Counted from the stretch's first letter, positions 35,746 through 45,904 are shown. The stretch: DNA of 64,000 bases from Lachnospiraceae bacterium XBB2008 (GCA_900102235.1 FMVL01000003.1:372001-436000); one strand, 5' to 3'. The notes: generated by a model not told the origin, from the sequence alone. Translations and numbers: made by a program.

Positions 35746-36933
35746 TTACTCGATGATGCTGGCAACACGGCCTGATCCAACTGTTCTACCACCCTCACGG
35801 ATAGCGAATGTAAGACCCTGCTCGCAAGCGATGGGATGGATGAGCTCGATGGTCATCTCTACGTTATCGCCGGGCATGCACATCTCTGTACCTGCAGGAA
35901 GCTCGATAACACCGGTAACGTCAGTTGTTCTGAAGTAGAACTGAGGACGATAGTTGTTGAAGAAAGGTGTATGACGACCACCCTCGTCCTTGGTCAGAAC
36001 GTAAACCTGAGCGGTGAATTTCTTGTGGCAGGTAACTGAACCGGGCTTAGCAACAACCTGACCTCTTTCGATGTCGGTTCTGTTGATACCACGAAGCAGT
36101 ACACCAATGTTATCACCTGCCTGAGCCTCGTCAAGCAGCTTACGGAACATCTCGATACCGGTAACAACTGACTTCTGAGTCTCTTCCTTGATACCGATGA
36201 TCTCAACTTCATCAGACATATGAAGAACACCACGCTCTACACGGCCGGTAGCAACGGTACCACGACCTGTGATGGTGAATACGTCCTCGACGGGCATAAG
36301 GAAAGGCTTGTCGGTCTCACGCTGGGGATCAGGAATGTACTCATCAACAGTGTTCATGAGTTCCATGATCTTGTCGCCCCACTCGCTTGAAGGATCTTCA
36401 AGAGCCTTAAGAGCGGAACCCTTGATGATAGGGCATCCTTCGAAACCGTACTCCTCAAGCTGCTCGGTAACTTCCATCTCAACGAGCTCGATAAGCTCGG
36501 GATCATCTACCATGTCGCACTTGTTAAGGAATACTACGATGTAAGGAACACCAACCTGACGAGACAGGAGGATGTGCTCCTTGGTCTGAGCCATAACACC
36601 GTCAGTAGCAGCAACAACGAGGATAGCACCATCCATCTGTGCAGCACCGGTGATCATGTTCTTTACATAGTCAGCATGGCCGGGGCAGTCAACGTGTGCA
36701 TAGTGTCTCTTCTCAGTCTCATACTCAACGTGAGCGGTGTTGATGGTGATACCACGCTCTCTCTCTTCGGGAGCCTTATCGATATTCTCGAAATCCGTAG
36801 CAGTGTTACCAGCAACTCTCTCAGACAGAACCTTGGTGATAGCAGCTGTCAGAGTTGTCTTACCATGGTCAACGTGACCGATGGTACCAATGTTACAGTG
36901 TGTTTTTGATCTGTCGAATTTAGCTTTAGCCAT
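35746..36933 (-). CDS. tuf: Elongation factor Tu
   Basis: GTPase delivering aminoacyl-tRNA to the ribosome. The 395-residue product has G1 GHVDHGKTT (near 19-27), switch region [14 protein letters not shown]3 [14 protein letters not shown]4 NKCD and G5 SALKA. Domains 2 and 3 end [15 protein letters not shown]. It follows fusA by 120 bases and has its own promoter, allowing more EF-Tu than EF-G. Confidence 0.99.
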   Translation of the reverse strand: MAKAKFDRSKTHCNIGTIGHVDHGKTTLTAAITKVLSERVAGNTATDFENIDKAPEERERGITINTAHVEYETEKRHYAHVDCPGHADYVKNMITGAAQMDGAILVVAATDGVMAQTKEHILLSRQVGVPYIVVFLNKCDMVDDPELIELVEMEVTEQLEEYGFEGCPIIKGSALKALEDPSSEWGDKIMELMNTVDEYIPDPQRETDKPFLMPVEDVFTITGRGTVATGRVERGVLHMSDEVEIIGIKEETQKSVVTGIEMFRKLLDEAQAGDNIGVLLRGINRTDIERGQVVAKPGSVTCHKKFTAQVYVLTKDEGGRHTPFFNNYRPQFYFRTTDVTGVIELPAGTEMCMPGDNVEMTIELIHPIACEQGLTFAIREGGRTVGSGRVASIIE

Positions 36934-36989
36934 TTTAAAAATTCCTCCTTAGAATTACTTAGGTTAAAATCTGTACGCGACTAAAATAC

Positions 36990-37018
36990 ATTATATTTAA
37001 TCGTTTATGCTTTTTCAA
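36990..37018 (-). promoter_or_regulatory. Internal promoter of tuf
   Basis: On the minus strand, -35 TTGAAA (37018-37013), 17-base spacer, -10 TATAAT (36995-36990), in the fusA-tuf gap. The leader runs about 50 bases to AAGGAGG before the tuf ATG. Confidence 0.85.
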
Positions 37019-37053
37019 GCAAAATAGTTCCAAATCGCCGATTTATATATGTC

Positions 37054-39171
37054 TTATTTAGTCTTGGCCGAGAGAACCTTCTCCTGTACGTTCTTAGGGG
37101 TCGGCTTATACTCTTCGAAGAACATTGAGTAGTTACCGCGGCCCTGTGTTGCGGAACGAAGGTCGGTGGAGTATCCGAACATCTCTGCAAGCGGAACTTT
37201 GGCGCGAACCAGCTTACCGCCGCCGATGTCATCAAATCCCTCTACGATTCCTCTACGTGAGTTGATATCACCGATAACATCGCCCATGTATTCCTCGGGC
37301 ATGGTAACCTCAACTCTCATGATGGGCTCCAAGAGCACGGGATCGGCCTTCTTCATAGCTTCCTTGAACGCCATGGAACCGGCGATATGGAATGCCATCT
37401 CCGAAGAGTCGACTTCGTGGTAAGAACCGTCGTATACGTTAGCGGATACACCGAGTACGGGATAACCGCCGAGTATACCTGCCTTAGCAGCTTCTTCGAT
37501 ACCCTCTCCGACAGCGGGGATGTATTCCTTGGGAATAGCACCGCCGACAACGGTAGACTCGAACTTGAATGTCTCCTCTCCGTTGGGATCCATGGGCTCG
37601 AACTTAACTTTACAGTGACCGTACTGTCCACGACCACCGGACTGCTTAGCATATTTGTATTCCTGATCAACAGGCTTGGTGAAGGTCTCTTTGTATGCAA
37701 CCTGAGGTGCACCTACGTTAGCTTCAACCTTGAACTCACGAAGAAGTCTGTCTACGATGATCTCCAGGTGAAGCTCACCCATACCGGCGATGATGGTCTG
37801 ACCCGTCTCTTCATCGGTATGTGCGCGGAATGTAGGATCCTCCTCTGCGAGCTTCGCAAGAGCCTCACCCATCTTACCCTGACCAGCTTTGGTCTTGGGC
37901 TCGATAGCAAGCTCGATAACGGGCTCGGGGAATTCCATGGATTCCAGGATAACGGGATGCTGCTCGTCACAGATCGTATCACCGGTGGTAGTAAACTTAA
38001 ATCCTACTGCTGCAGCGATATCACCGGAATAAACCTTATCCAGCTCTGCTCTCTTGTTTGCATGCATCTGAAGGATACGGCCAACGCGCTCCTTCTTATC
38101 CTTGGTTGCATTAAGAACGTATGAACCTGAGTTCATGGTTCCGGAATAAACTCTGAAGAATGCGAGCTTACCTACGAAAGGATCGGCCATGATCTTGAAT
38201 GCCAGAGCACTGAAGGGCTCTTCATCGGATGAGTGACGCTCTACTTCGTTACCCTGAAGGTCAACACCCTTGATAGCGGGGATGTCTGTAGGAGCGGGCA
38301 TATACTCAAGAATCGCATCAATGAGCTTCTGAACACCCTTGTTACGATATGCGGAACCGCAGCATACGGGAACCGCAGTACACTCGCAGGTGCCTTTACG
38401 AAGTGCTGCCTTAAGGGCATCAACCTCGGGAATCTTATCCTCAAGATACATCTCCATCAGATCGTCATCCAGCTCACAGATCTTTTCGATAAGCTCGGTA
38501 CGATACAGTTCAGCATCGTCCTTCATATCTTCGGGAATATCACCTACCGTGATGTCATCGCCCTTATCATCATTGTAGATGTAGGACTTCATCTCGAATA
38601 AGTCGATGATACCCTTGAAATCATCCTCTTTTCCTATAGGAAGCTGAAGGATGATGGCATTTTTGCCGAGGCGGTCACGGATCTGATCTACTGCACCATA
38701 GAAGTTAGCACCGAGGATATCCATCTTATTGATGAATGCCATACGGGGTACATTGTAGGTATCAGCCTGACGCCATACATTCTCTGACTGAGGCTCAACG
38801 CCTCCCTTTGCACAGAATACACCTACCGCACCGTCAAGCACGCGCAGTGAACGCTCCACCTCAACGGTGAAATCCACGTGACCGGGAGTATCGATGATGT
38901 TGATACGATGCTCCAGTGCGCCGGGCTTGGGCTTGGTGAACTCTTCGAGGGTCCAATGGCAGGTAGTAGCTGCTGAAGTGATCGTGATACCTCTTTCCTG
39001 CTCCTGTTCCATCCAGTCCATGGTAGCAGTACCTTCGTGGGTATCACCGATCTTGTAGTTAACACCGGTATAATAGAGAATACGCTCAGTCAATGTGGTC
39101 TTACCGGCATCGATATGAGCCATAATACCGATATTTCTGGTCCGCTCAAGCGGATATTCTCTTCCAGCCAA
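37054..39171 (-). CDS. fusA: Elongation factor G
   Basis: Translocase GTPase of 705 residues. It has G1 AHIDAGKTT (near 18-26), the switch segment [16 protein letters not shown]3 [21 protein letters not shown] and G4 NKMD. Domains II to V follow with [14 protein letters not shown] and the C-terminal [23 protein letters not shown]. It lies 15 bases after rpsG. Confidence 0.99.
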   Translation of the reverse strand: MAGREYPLERTRNIGIMAHIDAGKTTLTERILYYTGVNYKIGDTHEGTATMDWMEQEQERGITITSAATTCHWTLEEFTKPKPGALEHRINIIDTPGHVDFTVEVERSLRVLDGAVGVFCAKGGVEPQSENVWRQADTYNVPRMAFINKMDILGANFYGAVDQIRDRLGKNAIILQLPIGKEDDFKGIIDLFEMKSYIYNDDKGDDITVGDIPEDMKDDAELYRTELIEKICELDDDLMEMYLEDKIPEVDALKAALRKGTCECTAVPVCCGSAYRNKGVQKLIDAILEYMPAPTDIPAIKGVDLQGNEVERHSSDEEPFSALAFKIMADPFVGKLAFFRVYSGTMNSGSYVLNATKDKKERVGRILQMHANKRAELDKVYSGDIAAAVGFKFTTTGDTICDEQHPVILESMEFPEPVIELAIEPKTKAGQGKMGEALAKLAEEDPTFRAHTDEETGQTIIAGMGELHLEIIVDRLLREFKVEANVGAPQVAYKETFTKPVDQEYKYAKQSGGRGQYGHCKVKFEPMDPNGEETFKFESTVVGGAIPKEYIPAVGEGIEEAAKAGILGGYPVLGVSANVYDGSYHEVDSSEMAFHIAGSMAFKEAMKKADPVLLEPIMRVEVTMPEEYMGDVIGDINSRRGIVEGFDDIGGGKLVRAKVPLAEMFGYSTDLRSATQGRGNYSMFFEEYKPTPKNVQEKVLSAKTK

Positions 39172-39186
39172 GATCTTTCCCTCCTA

Positions 39187-39831
<645 letters not shown>

Positions 39832-40251
39832 TTACTTCGCAGCCTTGGGCTTCTTGGCACCGTATTTTGAACGGGCCTGCTTACGATTGGCTACGCCTGC
39901 CGTATCCAGAGTACCGCGGATGATGTGATATCTGGTACCGGGCAGATCCTTAACTCTACCGCCTCTGATCAGCACAACGCTATGCTCCTGAAGGTTGTGA
40001 CCTTCACCGGGGATATAGCTTGTAACCTCGATGCCGTTTGACAAACGTACTCTGGCGATCTTACGCAGTGCGGAGTTAGGCTTCTTGGGAGTTGCAGTCT
40101 TAACAGCGGTACATACGCCACGCTTCTGAGGTGAAGGTGTGTCGATAGCTGTCTTGTGCAGAGAGTTGTAGCTCTTCTGCAGAGCAGGTGCGGTAGACTT
40201 CTTTACGGATGTCTGACGTCCCTTTCTGACTAACTGGTTAAATGTAGGCAT
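39832..40251 (-). CDS. rpsL: 30S ribosomal protein S12
   Basis: S12 monitors decoding and is the classical streptomycin-resistance locus. The true start is the ATG at 40249-40251 ([19 protein letters not shown], 139 residues); a 26-codon in-frame upstream extension lies in the leader and is not conserved. [20 protein letters not shown] and [24 protein letters not shown] are intact, with the sensitive-type Lys in PKKPNS. A strong promoter and folded leader precede it. Confidence 0.98.
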   Translation of the reverse strand: MPTFNQLVRKGRQTSVKKSTAPALQKSYNSLHKTAIDTPSPQKRGVCTAVKTATPKKPNSALRKIARVRLSNGIEVTSYIPGEGHNLQEHSVVLIRGGRVKDLPGTRYHIIRGTLDTAGVANRKQARSKYGAKKPKAAK

Positions 40252-40283
40252 ATCTTGTTCTCCTTTCTTTAATAATGTATTGC

Positions 40284-40330
40284 CGTGCGCCATTAACGGA
40301 TTAATGTAGTGCATGTATGCACAACGCACG
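40284..40330 (-). promoter_or_regulatory. Candidate three-way-junction leader at the 5' end of the rpsL transcript
   Basis: The closing stem CGTGCG (40284-40289) with CGCACG (40325-40330) holds two hairpins: ATTAA/TTAAT (40292-40305, loop CGGA) and GTGCA/TGCAC (40309-40322, loop TGTA). From the promoter position the transcript should start at about 40331, so the closing stem begins at the mRNA 5' end. It ends 33 bases before the rpsL ATG. Possible r-protein sensor or 5'-end protection (inference). Confidence 0.55.
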
Positions 40331-40337
40331 CCGTATT

Positions 40338-40366
40338 ATTATAAGTTCCAACCCCGTCAATGTCAA
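40338..40366 (-). promoter_or_regulatory. Consensus sigma-A promoter of the rpsL operon
   Basis: On the minus strand, -35 TTGACA (40366-40361), 17-base spacer, -10 TATAAT (40343-40338): a perfect match to the consensus. An A/T-rich stretch lies upstream. Confidence 0.95.
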
Positions 40367-40405
40367 CAAAAACTTAAATTATCGCGGTTTGGACCCTTTT
40401 TACAT

Positions 40406-40436
40406 AAAAAAAACCGGATACCTTTCGGCATCCGGT
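40406..40436 (-). terminator. Terminator after the 112-residue membrane protein gene
   Basis: CCGGAT (40414-40419) pairs with ATCCGG (40430-40435), with CC/GG inside around TTTC, followed on the minus strand by eight U (40413-40406). It insulates the rpsL promoter from upstream transcription. Confidence 0.9.
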
Positions 40437-40463
40437 CATGTTCCTTATAATCTCTTCCCTACC

Positions 40464-40802
40464 TTAGTACATTGAGGGGATCATGCCGCCAAGACTGCTC
40501 TCGGCTAAATCGCTCTCCACGATGAGTATCTGATTTCTCAGACTTCTTATGCTTCGGGGATTGTACTCACCTATATCTACCATACTGTAGGTCAGAAGTT
40601 CATCGAGTCTCGTCTGTAACTGATGAAGTCTGATCGCGTATGCCGCAGCGAGAACGATGGCTGTGATCAAAATGATCATAAGACTTGTTGCCAGAAATAC
40701 CGTGCTCTTATTCGCGAGGACTGTCGGAATGTTTCCTGACAACGCGGTAGGCTCATCTTCAATTATGACTAATGTATAGCCACTTGTCTCAAATAAAGCC
40801 AT
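40464..40802 (-). CDS. Small single-pass membrane protein, function unknown
   Basis: 112 residues. A hydrophilic N-terminal ~30 residues precede one transmembrane helix (about 34-56, TVFLATSLMIILITAIVLAAAY). A helical, charged C-terminal part follows, containing RLHQLQTRLDELLTYSMVD, which may form a coiled coil. I find no named family. It is divergent from the GGNEF/sigma/secretion locus and shares its 262-base intergenic region, so common regulation is possible. Good RBS AGGAGG precedes the ATG. Confidence 0.75.
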   Translation of the reverse strand: MALFETSGYTLVIIEDEPTALSGNIPTVLANKSTVFLATSLMIILITAIVLAAAYAIRLHQLQTRLDELLTYSMVDIGEYNPRSIRSLRNQILIVESDLAESSLGGMIPSMY

Positions 40803-40931
40803 TACAAAAAACCTCCTGAAAACACTTGGGAAAACTTACTTTTTCTTCTTCTCTTATGTCTCTTACACTATATAAGACGCACCGTTTAACGAAAAAGGGT
40901 CATACTTTTTCCAAAAATATCGCGTCAATGT

Positions 40932-40961
40932 TTTACCATTATTAAAGAATTGTTGTATAAT
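40932..40961 (+). promoter_or_regulatory. Promoter of the GGNEF-sigma-secretion locus
   Basis: -35-like TTTACC (40932-40937), 18-base spacer, -10 TATAAT (40956-40961). Transcription would start near 40968 within the left arm of the inverted repeat described next. Confidence 0.6.
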
Positions 40962-41024
40962 TGCACATGTAAATACCTCCGTGTATTTACAAACATGTGC
41001 TCAATTAATCCATTAATTGCACAT
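40959..41024. promoter_or_regulatory. Inverted and direct repeats after the -10 box (operator-like)
   Basis: GCACATG-TAAATAC (40963-40976) is the inverse of GTATTTA (40983-40989) plus CATGTGC (40994-41000), with four unpaired bases CAAA. AATTGCACAT at 40959-40968 recurs as a direct repeat at 41015-41024. A further AATTAA-TCCA-TTAATT palindrome lies at 41003-41018. Because the first arm overlaps the predicted start of transcription, a DNA-binding site is as likely as an RNA hairpin. The loop contains CCTCC, complementary to a Shine-Dalgarno. Confidence 0.55.
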
Positions 41025-41064
41025 ATATATTTAATCTAAATCTGTCAGAAAGGTCAATACATTC

Positions 41065-41793
41065 ATGAATAAAAACGATAATCTTCCTAAGGACAGTCTG
41101 TCGGCATACAGAGCCATCAAGGCAATGGAGCTGACTCTCGTATTCATCGTCGAGATCGTTTATCTGTGCATCCTTCTTTTCAGTAAAACGCTAAGGACCG
41201 CAGTCTTCACGAACAAACTGCTGTTCACGCTGTGCCTGCTGATGTGGATCGCACTGATAATCTCCTTCGTATGCATGCTTGTAGACTTCAATCTGTTGAA
41301 GAACGCAGCATCCGAAAGCTCGGAGCTTTCACACACCGCATATGTGGATGCCCTCACGGGTCTGCCTAACCGATTGAGTGTCGACCTCATGATCAGCATG
41401 CACAATACGGAAGCCACGATGCAGAAGGTCGGCTGTGCCGTTCTCCGCCTGTCCAACCTGATAGCGATCAACGAGAAGTTCAACCGTGCGGTCGGTGACT
41501 CCCTGATCCAGGACTTCTGTATACTATTAAAAGATGTAGGAACACCCTACGGTTTCGTCGGCCGTAACGGCGGTAATGAATTCCTCGGGGTATTCGAAAA
41601 CTGTGACGATGAGCTTGTAGTACAGTTTATCGCGGATCTCTATGTAGCCATCAATCTTTACAACATGTCGCATGTAGAGACTCCCATAGAGATCGAATAT
41701 GCATACGCACTCAACGATGTGGAGCAGGTTAAGCGTCTGGCCGATCTGCTCACTGTAGCATATCGTAGTCTGGAGGAAGCTCCCTTAACATGA
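41065..41793 (+). CDS. Membrane GGDEF-domain protein with degenerate GGNEF motif
   Basis: 242 residues. Two transmembrane segments (about 23-43 and 50-75) precede a GGDEF-type domain that keeps DALTGLPNR (near 94-102) but carries GGNEF in place of GGDEF/GGEEF. The acidic third residue binds catalytic metal in diguanylate cyclases, so cyclase activity is doubtful; such variants may act as GTP sensors or effectors. The final part of the domain is short. The stop overlaps the sigma-factor start (ATGA), so the two are translationally coupled and probably work together. Confidence 0.85.
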   Translation: MNKNDNLPKDSLSAYRAIKAMELTLVFIVEIVYLCILLFSKTLRTAVFTNKLLFTLCLLMWIALIISFVCMLVDFNLLKNAASESSELSHTAYVDALTGLPNRLSVDLMISMHNTEATMQKVGCAVLRLSNLIAINEKFNRAVGDSLIQDFCILLKDVGTPYGFVGRNGGNEFLGVFENCDDELVVQFIADLYVAINLYNMSHVETPIEIEYAYALNDVEQVKRLADLLTVAYRSLEEAPLT

Positions 41794-42380
41794 GTAAGGA
41801 CCTGGACCACAAATTTATAGCGACTCTGGTTCTGAAGCTGCAACGCGGAGACTCCGATGCCTTCACCCAGATCTATGGTCTCACATATAATAAGGTATAT
41901 AATTACGCACGCCACTACCTGAGAGATGACTATCTCGCTCAGGATGCGGTGCAGGAAATCTATATTCTGGCATACAAAAATATCACCAGATTGAATGACC
42001 CTACCCTTTTTGTGGCATGGCTCAATCAGATATCCTTCCATGTATGCCACGATATCAGCCGTAAGAACACCAAGGATTACGGTGCCATCACGGATCCCGA
42101 ACTTCTCGAGATCATCCACGACGAAAATGACGACACCAATCCGTCCGAGCGCTCGGAAAAGAACGAAGAGCTCGAGCTGCTTCAGGCTGCGATCGACAAG
42201 TTGCCTGCCCACGAAAAACAGTGCATAATCCTCAGATACTACAACGACATGAAGATCGATGACATAGTCGAGATCCTCGGTTACAGCAAATCATCGGTCA
42301 AGAGGTATCTGATCAGCGGTAAAGAACATCTCGCCGAGGCCTTCGGCCGAAGCGCAGCAGATATCAAATCAGACGATTAA
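41790..42380 (+). CDS. ECF-type sigma-70 family RNA polymerase sigma factor
   Basis: 196 residues. Region 2 is seen as FTQIYGLTYNKVYNYARHYLRDDYLAQDAVQEIYILAYKN (read in parts, about 25-65). An acidic linker follows, and region 4 has LPAHEKQCIILRYYNDMKIDDIVEILGYSKSSVKRYL (about 137-173). No extra domains. It sits between a membrane GGNEF protein and a single-pass membrane protein that may be its anti-sigma factor. Its targets may be this locus, but the promoter at 40932 looks sigma-A-like. Confidence 0.92.
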   Translation: MSKDLDHKFIATLVLKLQRGDSDAFTQIYGLTYNKVYNYARHYLRDDYLAQDAVQEIYILAYKNITRLNDPTLFVAWLNQISFHVCHDISRKNTKDYGAITDPELLEIIHDENDDTNPSERSEKNEELELLQAAIDKLPAHEKQCIILRYYNDMKIDDIVEILGYSKSSVKRYLISGKEHLAEAFGRSAADIKSDD

Positions 42381-42393
42381 CAGGAGCAAAGCC

Positions 42394-42888
42394 ATGTCCG
42401 TTTTCCACAGAAGTAAAAAATATACGATGAAAAAGGATGCTGCATCCTCTACTCTCGCAAATGTCTTAAGGACAGTCGAAAAGTCGAACAACACGCCTAT
42501 AGACAAGATGCTCAAGAAGCGGGTGAACGCCGCTAAGGGATATTCGAGATACTTAACAGCGGTCAAACTCATGCTCGCTTTTACACTGGTCGTTCCTCTC
42601 GTATTTGTTTTCACCGCTAACGCAAAAGGAGCTCCGGCCAAGGCGGACATCTCCGTAGGTGATTATTATGTACAGGACGGAATGCTCTGGATCGACCTGG
42701 ACGGTCCGTTCATCGATTACACCTCGATATATGCGGTATCGGGCGACGGATCCACCGTGTTCCCTCTGGAGTACAACTCGGGAACCGGCATGATCACCTT
42801 CCCCTATGACGAAACCGAATGGAATATATATGTCAGTGACTTGAACAGCGAGACCGTACACATGCTGCTCACGCCGCCGACCAAGTGA
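42394..42888 (+). CDS. Single-pass membrane protein, possible anti-sigma factor
   Basis: 164 residues with a basic cytoplasmic N-terminal part of about 55 residues (includes TPIDKMLKKRVNAAKG). One transmembrane helix lies at about 57-77, and an extracellular beta-rich segment of about 85 residues follows. This layout and the position 13 bases after the ECF sigma gene suggest a membrane anti-sigma factor, but no zinc HxxxCxxC motif is present. AGGAG at proper distance supports the start. Function by context only. Confidence 0.65.
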   Translation: MSVFHRSKKYTMKKDAASSTLANVLRTVEKSNNTPIDKMLKKRVNAAKGYSRYLTAVKLMLAFTLVVPLVFVFTANAKGAPAKADISVGDYYVQDGMLWIDLDGPFIDYTSIYAVSGDGSTVFPLEYNSGTGMITFPYDETEWNIYVSDLNSETVHMLLTPPTK

Positions 42889-42901
42889 TCTTTTCAGAAA
42901 A

Positions 42902-43954
42902 ATGCTCAGAACCGGATATAAATACAAATTCATAACAGCGCTTTCGCTGGCTGTTGTCTTAAGTCTGTCCGGATGCGGATCCGCGGCATATGTTAACGGC
43001 TCATCCGCAAACGCGTCACAGGCAGACGGCGACAGGACCGCTACAGGCTCGGACAGCGGCGGGTCGCAGACCGCGACTTCGGCAAGTTCGGCCCCGGTTG
43101 AAGCCCAGCCCGTGGCCACCCCCGAAACAAGCGGTCAGGGAACCCGTGACAACACGCCTTTGTGTCTCGAACCGACACAGCCCGGCACCGACGTGCTAGG
43201 AAACGACCTTGCCCAGATCGACATATCAAACGCCGGGGACGGTTATTTTTCCGTTGAATACCTGGGCAGCTGCGATAAAGTCAAGATGCAGGTGACGTGT
43301 CCGAATACCGTTACATACACCTACACTCTGACCGGGGGATGGGAAGTATTCCCTCTGACCATAGACAGCGGAACCTATTCAATAGGTATATTCGAGAACA
43401 TTGCGGGCACCGAGTATTCGACCGCTTTCAGGACCGATATCGATGTAACTATCGAAGACGAATACGGTCCCTATCTGTATCCGAACCAGTACGTGAACTT
43501 CAAGGCGGGCGACCCCTGTGTTGCGATGGGTGAGGATCTGGCTTACTTTGCCAACACGGATCTCGATGTGGTCACCAATGTATACAACTACATGATACAG
43601 AACATCACCTATGATACCCAGCTTGCCAACACCGTGGAAAGCGGATATCTGCCCGACCCCAACAGAACCCTGGAATCGGGAACCGGTATATGTCTGGATT
43701 ATTCATGTCTGATGGCTTCCATGCTCAGAAGCCAGGGAATCCCCACCCATATGGAGATCGGTTATGCGAGCACCGCATATCATGCATGGATATCCGTATA
43801 TCTGAAAGAGACCGGTTGGGTCAACGGAATCATAGAGTTCAACGGAACCAGTTGGGAACTGATGGATCCCACTTTTGCAGCCAGCTCCAGTGCATCCGAA
43901 CTGCAGGAGTTCATCGGCAACGGATCCAATTACGATACCAAATACATTTATTAA
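42902..43954 (+). CDS. Lipoprotein with transglutaminase-like domain
   Basis: 350 residues. The signal peptide ends in lipobox LSGC (Cys near 25), followed by a Ser/Thr/Ala/Gly-rich linker to about 85 and a beta domain. The transglutaminase-like core has SGTGICLDYSCLMASMLRSQGIP with the nucleophile Cys, the His in TAYHAWISV and the Asp in ELMDPTF, so the catalytic triad is intact. Such proteins act as cysteine proteases or cross-linkers at the cell surface. No clear RBS precedes the ATG; translation may be coupled to the gene 13 bases upstream. Confidence 0.9.
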   Translation: MLRTGYKYKFITALSLAVVLSLSGCGSAAYVNGSSANASQADGDRTATGSDSGGSQTATSASSAPVEAQPVATPETSGQGTRDNTPLCLEPTQPGTDVLGNDLAQIDISNAGDGYFSVEYLGSCDKVKMQVTCPNTVTYTYTLTGGWEVFPLTIDSGTYSIGIFENIAGTEYSTAFRTDIDVTIEDEYGPYLYPNQYVNFKAGDPCVAMGEDLAYFANTDLDVVTNVYNYMIQNITYDTQLANTVESGYLPDPNRTLESGTGICLDYSCLMASMLRSQGIPTHMEIGYASTAYHAWISVYLKETGWVNGIIEFNGTSWELMDPTFAASSSASELQEFIGNGSNYDTKYIY

Positions 43955-43978
43955 CCGGCATTAAGAAAGGAAGAACCA

Positions 43979-45022
43979 ATGGCGAACCAGAAGAAACTAA
44001 GCAACGCCGAACTGGCAACATTTTTCGGTCAGATGGCTATGCTCCTTGACGGCGGTATCTACTACCGTGAAGGTATCGAGATCATGTTAAACGATACCAA
44101 AAGCCCGTCGGCCAGAGCCGTTCTCGAGCAGATCATAGGAGAGCTCACCGAGCACGGACAGTTTGATGTGGCCCTTGAGAATACGGGAGCGTTCCCCGAG
44201 CATGTTATCCGCATGGTCAGGCTGGGACTGCGAGCCGGTGACGACAAGGCGATCTGCCACGCTCTCGCCGACTACTATGACAGGCAGGAAGCTATCTCGG
44301 AAGGCGTAAAGAACGCAGTGACATACCCCATGATCATGATCTTTATGATGTTGCTGGTCATCATAGTCCTGATCACCAAAGTTCTTCCCATATTTAATCA
44401 GGTGTTCAATCAGCTGGGCAGCCAGATGAATGCTTTCTCATTAAGCCTGATGAATTTCGGCAGCAAGTTAAGCTCATCTTCCATCGTGATCGTCATCCTG
44501 CTCGTTCTGATCATTGCGGCATTTATCTTTTTCTCAAAAGTACCCGTCGGCAGGAAACTGTTTGCTAGATTCGTGGATGTGTTCCCGCCCACCCGCAAGT
44601 TCAATGATGCGGTCGCCTGCTCCAGGTTTGCCAGCGGTATCGCGATGGTCTACGGACGCATGGATACCTACGAAGGTTTCGATCTGGTAGCCGGACTTAT
44701 AGATAACGCCCGCATGAGCGCCAAGATAGATAAGTGCAAGAGTTTCCTTCTCGAAGGAAAAGAGTATTCACAGGCTCTGCAGGATGCGGATATCTTCTCA
44801 AGCGTACAGTCCAGAATGGCATCCATAGGTTTCAAATCCGGTAACCCCCAGCAGGCCATGAACAGGATCGCGGATGATTATGACAAGGAAGTGGATAAGC
44901 GCATCCATGACATCATCGCGGTTCTCGAACCCACACTCGTCATCATCCTTTCACTCATCGTAGGTATGATCCTGCTTTCGGTCATCCTGCCGCTCATGGG
45001 CATAATGAGTTCCATAGGATAA
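43979..45022 (+). CDS. Type II secretion/type IV pilus inner-membrane platform protein, GspF family
   Basis: 347 residues with two T2SSF domains. The first is about 10-125, with FFGQMAMLLDGGI and EHVIRMVRLGLRAGDD; the second about 200-325, with IDNARMSAKIDK and VQSRMASIGFKSGN. Three transmembrane segments lie at about 120-142, 168-188 and 318-340. GspF/PilC proteins connect the assembly ATPase with pseudopilins. The matching ATPase (GspE) and prepilin peptidase are absent from the window. It is the first gene of a five-gene run with short gaps. Confidence 0.93.
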   Translation: MANQKKLSNAELATFFGQMAMLLDGGIYYREGIEIMLNDTKSPSARAVLEQIIGELTEHGQFDVALENTGAFPEHVIRMVRLGLRAGDDKAICHALADYYDRQEAISEGVKNAVTYPMIMIFMMLLVIIVLITKVLPIFNQVFNQLGSQMNAFSLSLMNFGSKLSSSSIVIVILLVLIIAAFIFFSKVPVGRKLFARFVDVFPPTRKFNDAVACSRFASGIAMVYGRMDTYEGFDLVAGLIDNARMSAKIDKCKSFLLEGKEYSQALQDADIFSSVQSRMASIGFKSGNPQQAMNRIADDYDKEVDKRIHDIIAVLEPTLVIILSLIVGMILLSVILPLMGIMSSIG

Positions 45023-45046
45023 GCATAAAAAGATTCGGATCAGCAT

Positions 45047-45388
45047 ATGAACAGATTCAGTTCCGGTAAAAAAGCAATATTGTTCAGCAAGCTTTCCAAG
45101 TTTCTCCCCCTTGTAATGGGAGTCGCAGTGATAGTCGTATTTCTCTTCGGAGTAAACTGTGTCAGTGCCTCCTCTCTCGAGGGCCAGCAGGAAAGCCTGG
45201 AAAAAGCCATATCCCGCGATGTGGCTCAATGCTATGCCGTTGAGGGGACCTATCCTCCCAACCTGGACTACCTGGTCGATCACTACGGTCTGACCTACAA
45301 TGAAGATCTTTTCTTCGTAGACTACCAGTCAATAGGCGGGAATATCTATCCCGACATCACGATCATCAGACTGACTGAAGAGAAATAG
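45047..45388 (+). CDS. Small membrane protein, pseudopilin-like
   Basis: 113 residues. A basic start and one hydrophobic helix (about 20-40, FLPLVMGVAVIVVFLFGV) precede a globular part with ISRDVAQCYAVEGTYPPNLDYLVDHYGL. The YAxEGxYPxxLxxL pattern is that of GspG/PilA-type pseudopilin head domains. A canonical prepilin peptidase site (GFTLIE) is missing, so processing is uncertain. Placed 24 bases after gspF, it is probably a component of the same apparatus. Confidence 0.7.
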   Translation: MNRFSSGKKAILFSKLSKFLPLVMGVAVIVVFLFGVNCVSASSLEGQQESLEKAISRDVAQCYAVEGTYPPNLDYLVDHYGLTYNEDLFFVDYQSIGGNIYPDITIIRLTEEK

Positions 45389-45396
45389 AGAAAGAC

Positions 45397-45882
45397 ATGG
45401 AATTTAACGGCGAAAGAAAACATATGGTGGACATCCTGTTCGTCCTGACACTCTTCTTCGTGTTTGCATTATCCGCACTCACGCTGGTTGTCCTGGGCGC
45501 AAACGTCTACAGGAGCACCGTTGATCATATGGATGAAAGCTTCACGGACAGGACTTCCTATGCGTATGTAACGCAGAAGCTGCGCCAGAACGACGAAGCA
45601 GGTGCTCTGTCGGTCGGTGACTTCGGGGGAAGCAATGCATGCATCATCACCCAGGAGATCAACAACACCATATACAACACATACATCTACGCATATGACG
45701 GCTACCTGTGCGAACTTCTCGCACGCGCCGATATGGACATGGGACCGGAAGACGGTACCAGGATACTCGAACTGGAAGACTTCAAGATAGAGCAGATCAC
45801 TCCGAAGCTTTCCAGGATCCATCTGTCATTTATCGACGGAGAGGAAATGAATGTGTACGTAAGTACGCACACCGACTCGTAA
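45397..45882 (+). CDS. DUF4860-like membrane protein
   Basis: 161 residues. One hydrophobic helix (about 11-35, MVDILFVLTLFFVFALSALTLV) is followed by an extracellular domain with FTDRTSYAYVTQKLRQND and NNTIYNTYIYAYDGYLCEL. This matches what I know of the DUF4860 family, which travels with GspF and pseudopilin genes in Clostridia. Biochemical role unknown. It starts 8 bases after its neighbour, behind GAAAGA. Confidence 0.75.
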   Translation: MEFNGERKHMVDILFVLTLFFVFALSALTLVVLGANVYRSTVDHMDESFTDRTSYAYVTQKLRQNDEAGALSVGDFGGSNACIITQEINNTIYNTYIYAYDGYLCELLARADMDMGPEDGTRILELEDFKIEQITPKLSRIHLSFIDGEEMNVYVSTHTDS

Positions 45883-45904
45883 CCGGCACATAGGAGACAT
45901 ACTT

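Noticed and set aside
36574-36909. Long plus-strand ORFs opposite tuf, fusA, rpoC and rpoB
   Set aside because: They are antisense shadows of highly conserved genes with biased codon use and have no RBS or homology.
40963-41000. c-di-GMP riboswitch before the GGNEF gene
   Set aside because: None of the conserved GEMM-I or GEMM-II elements is present; the signal is only an inverted repeat over the transcription start.
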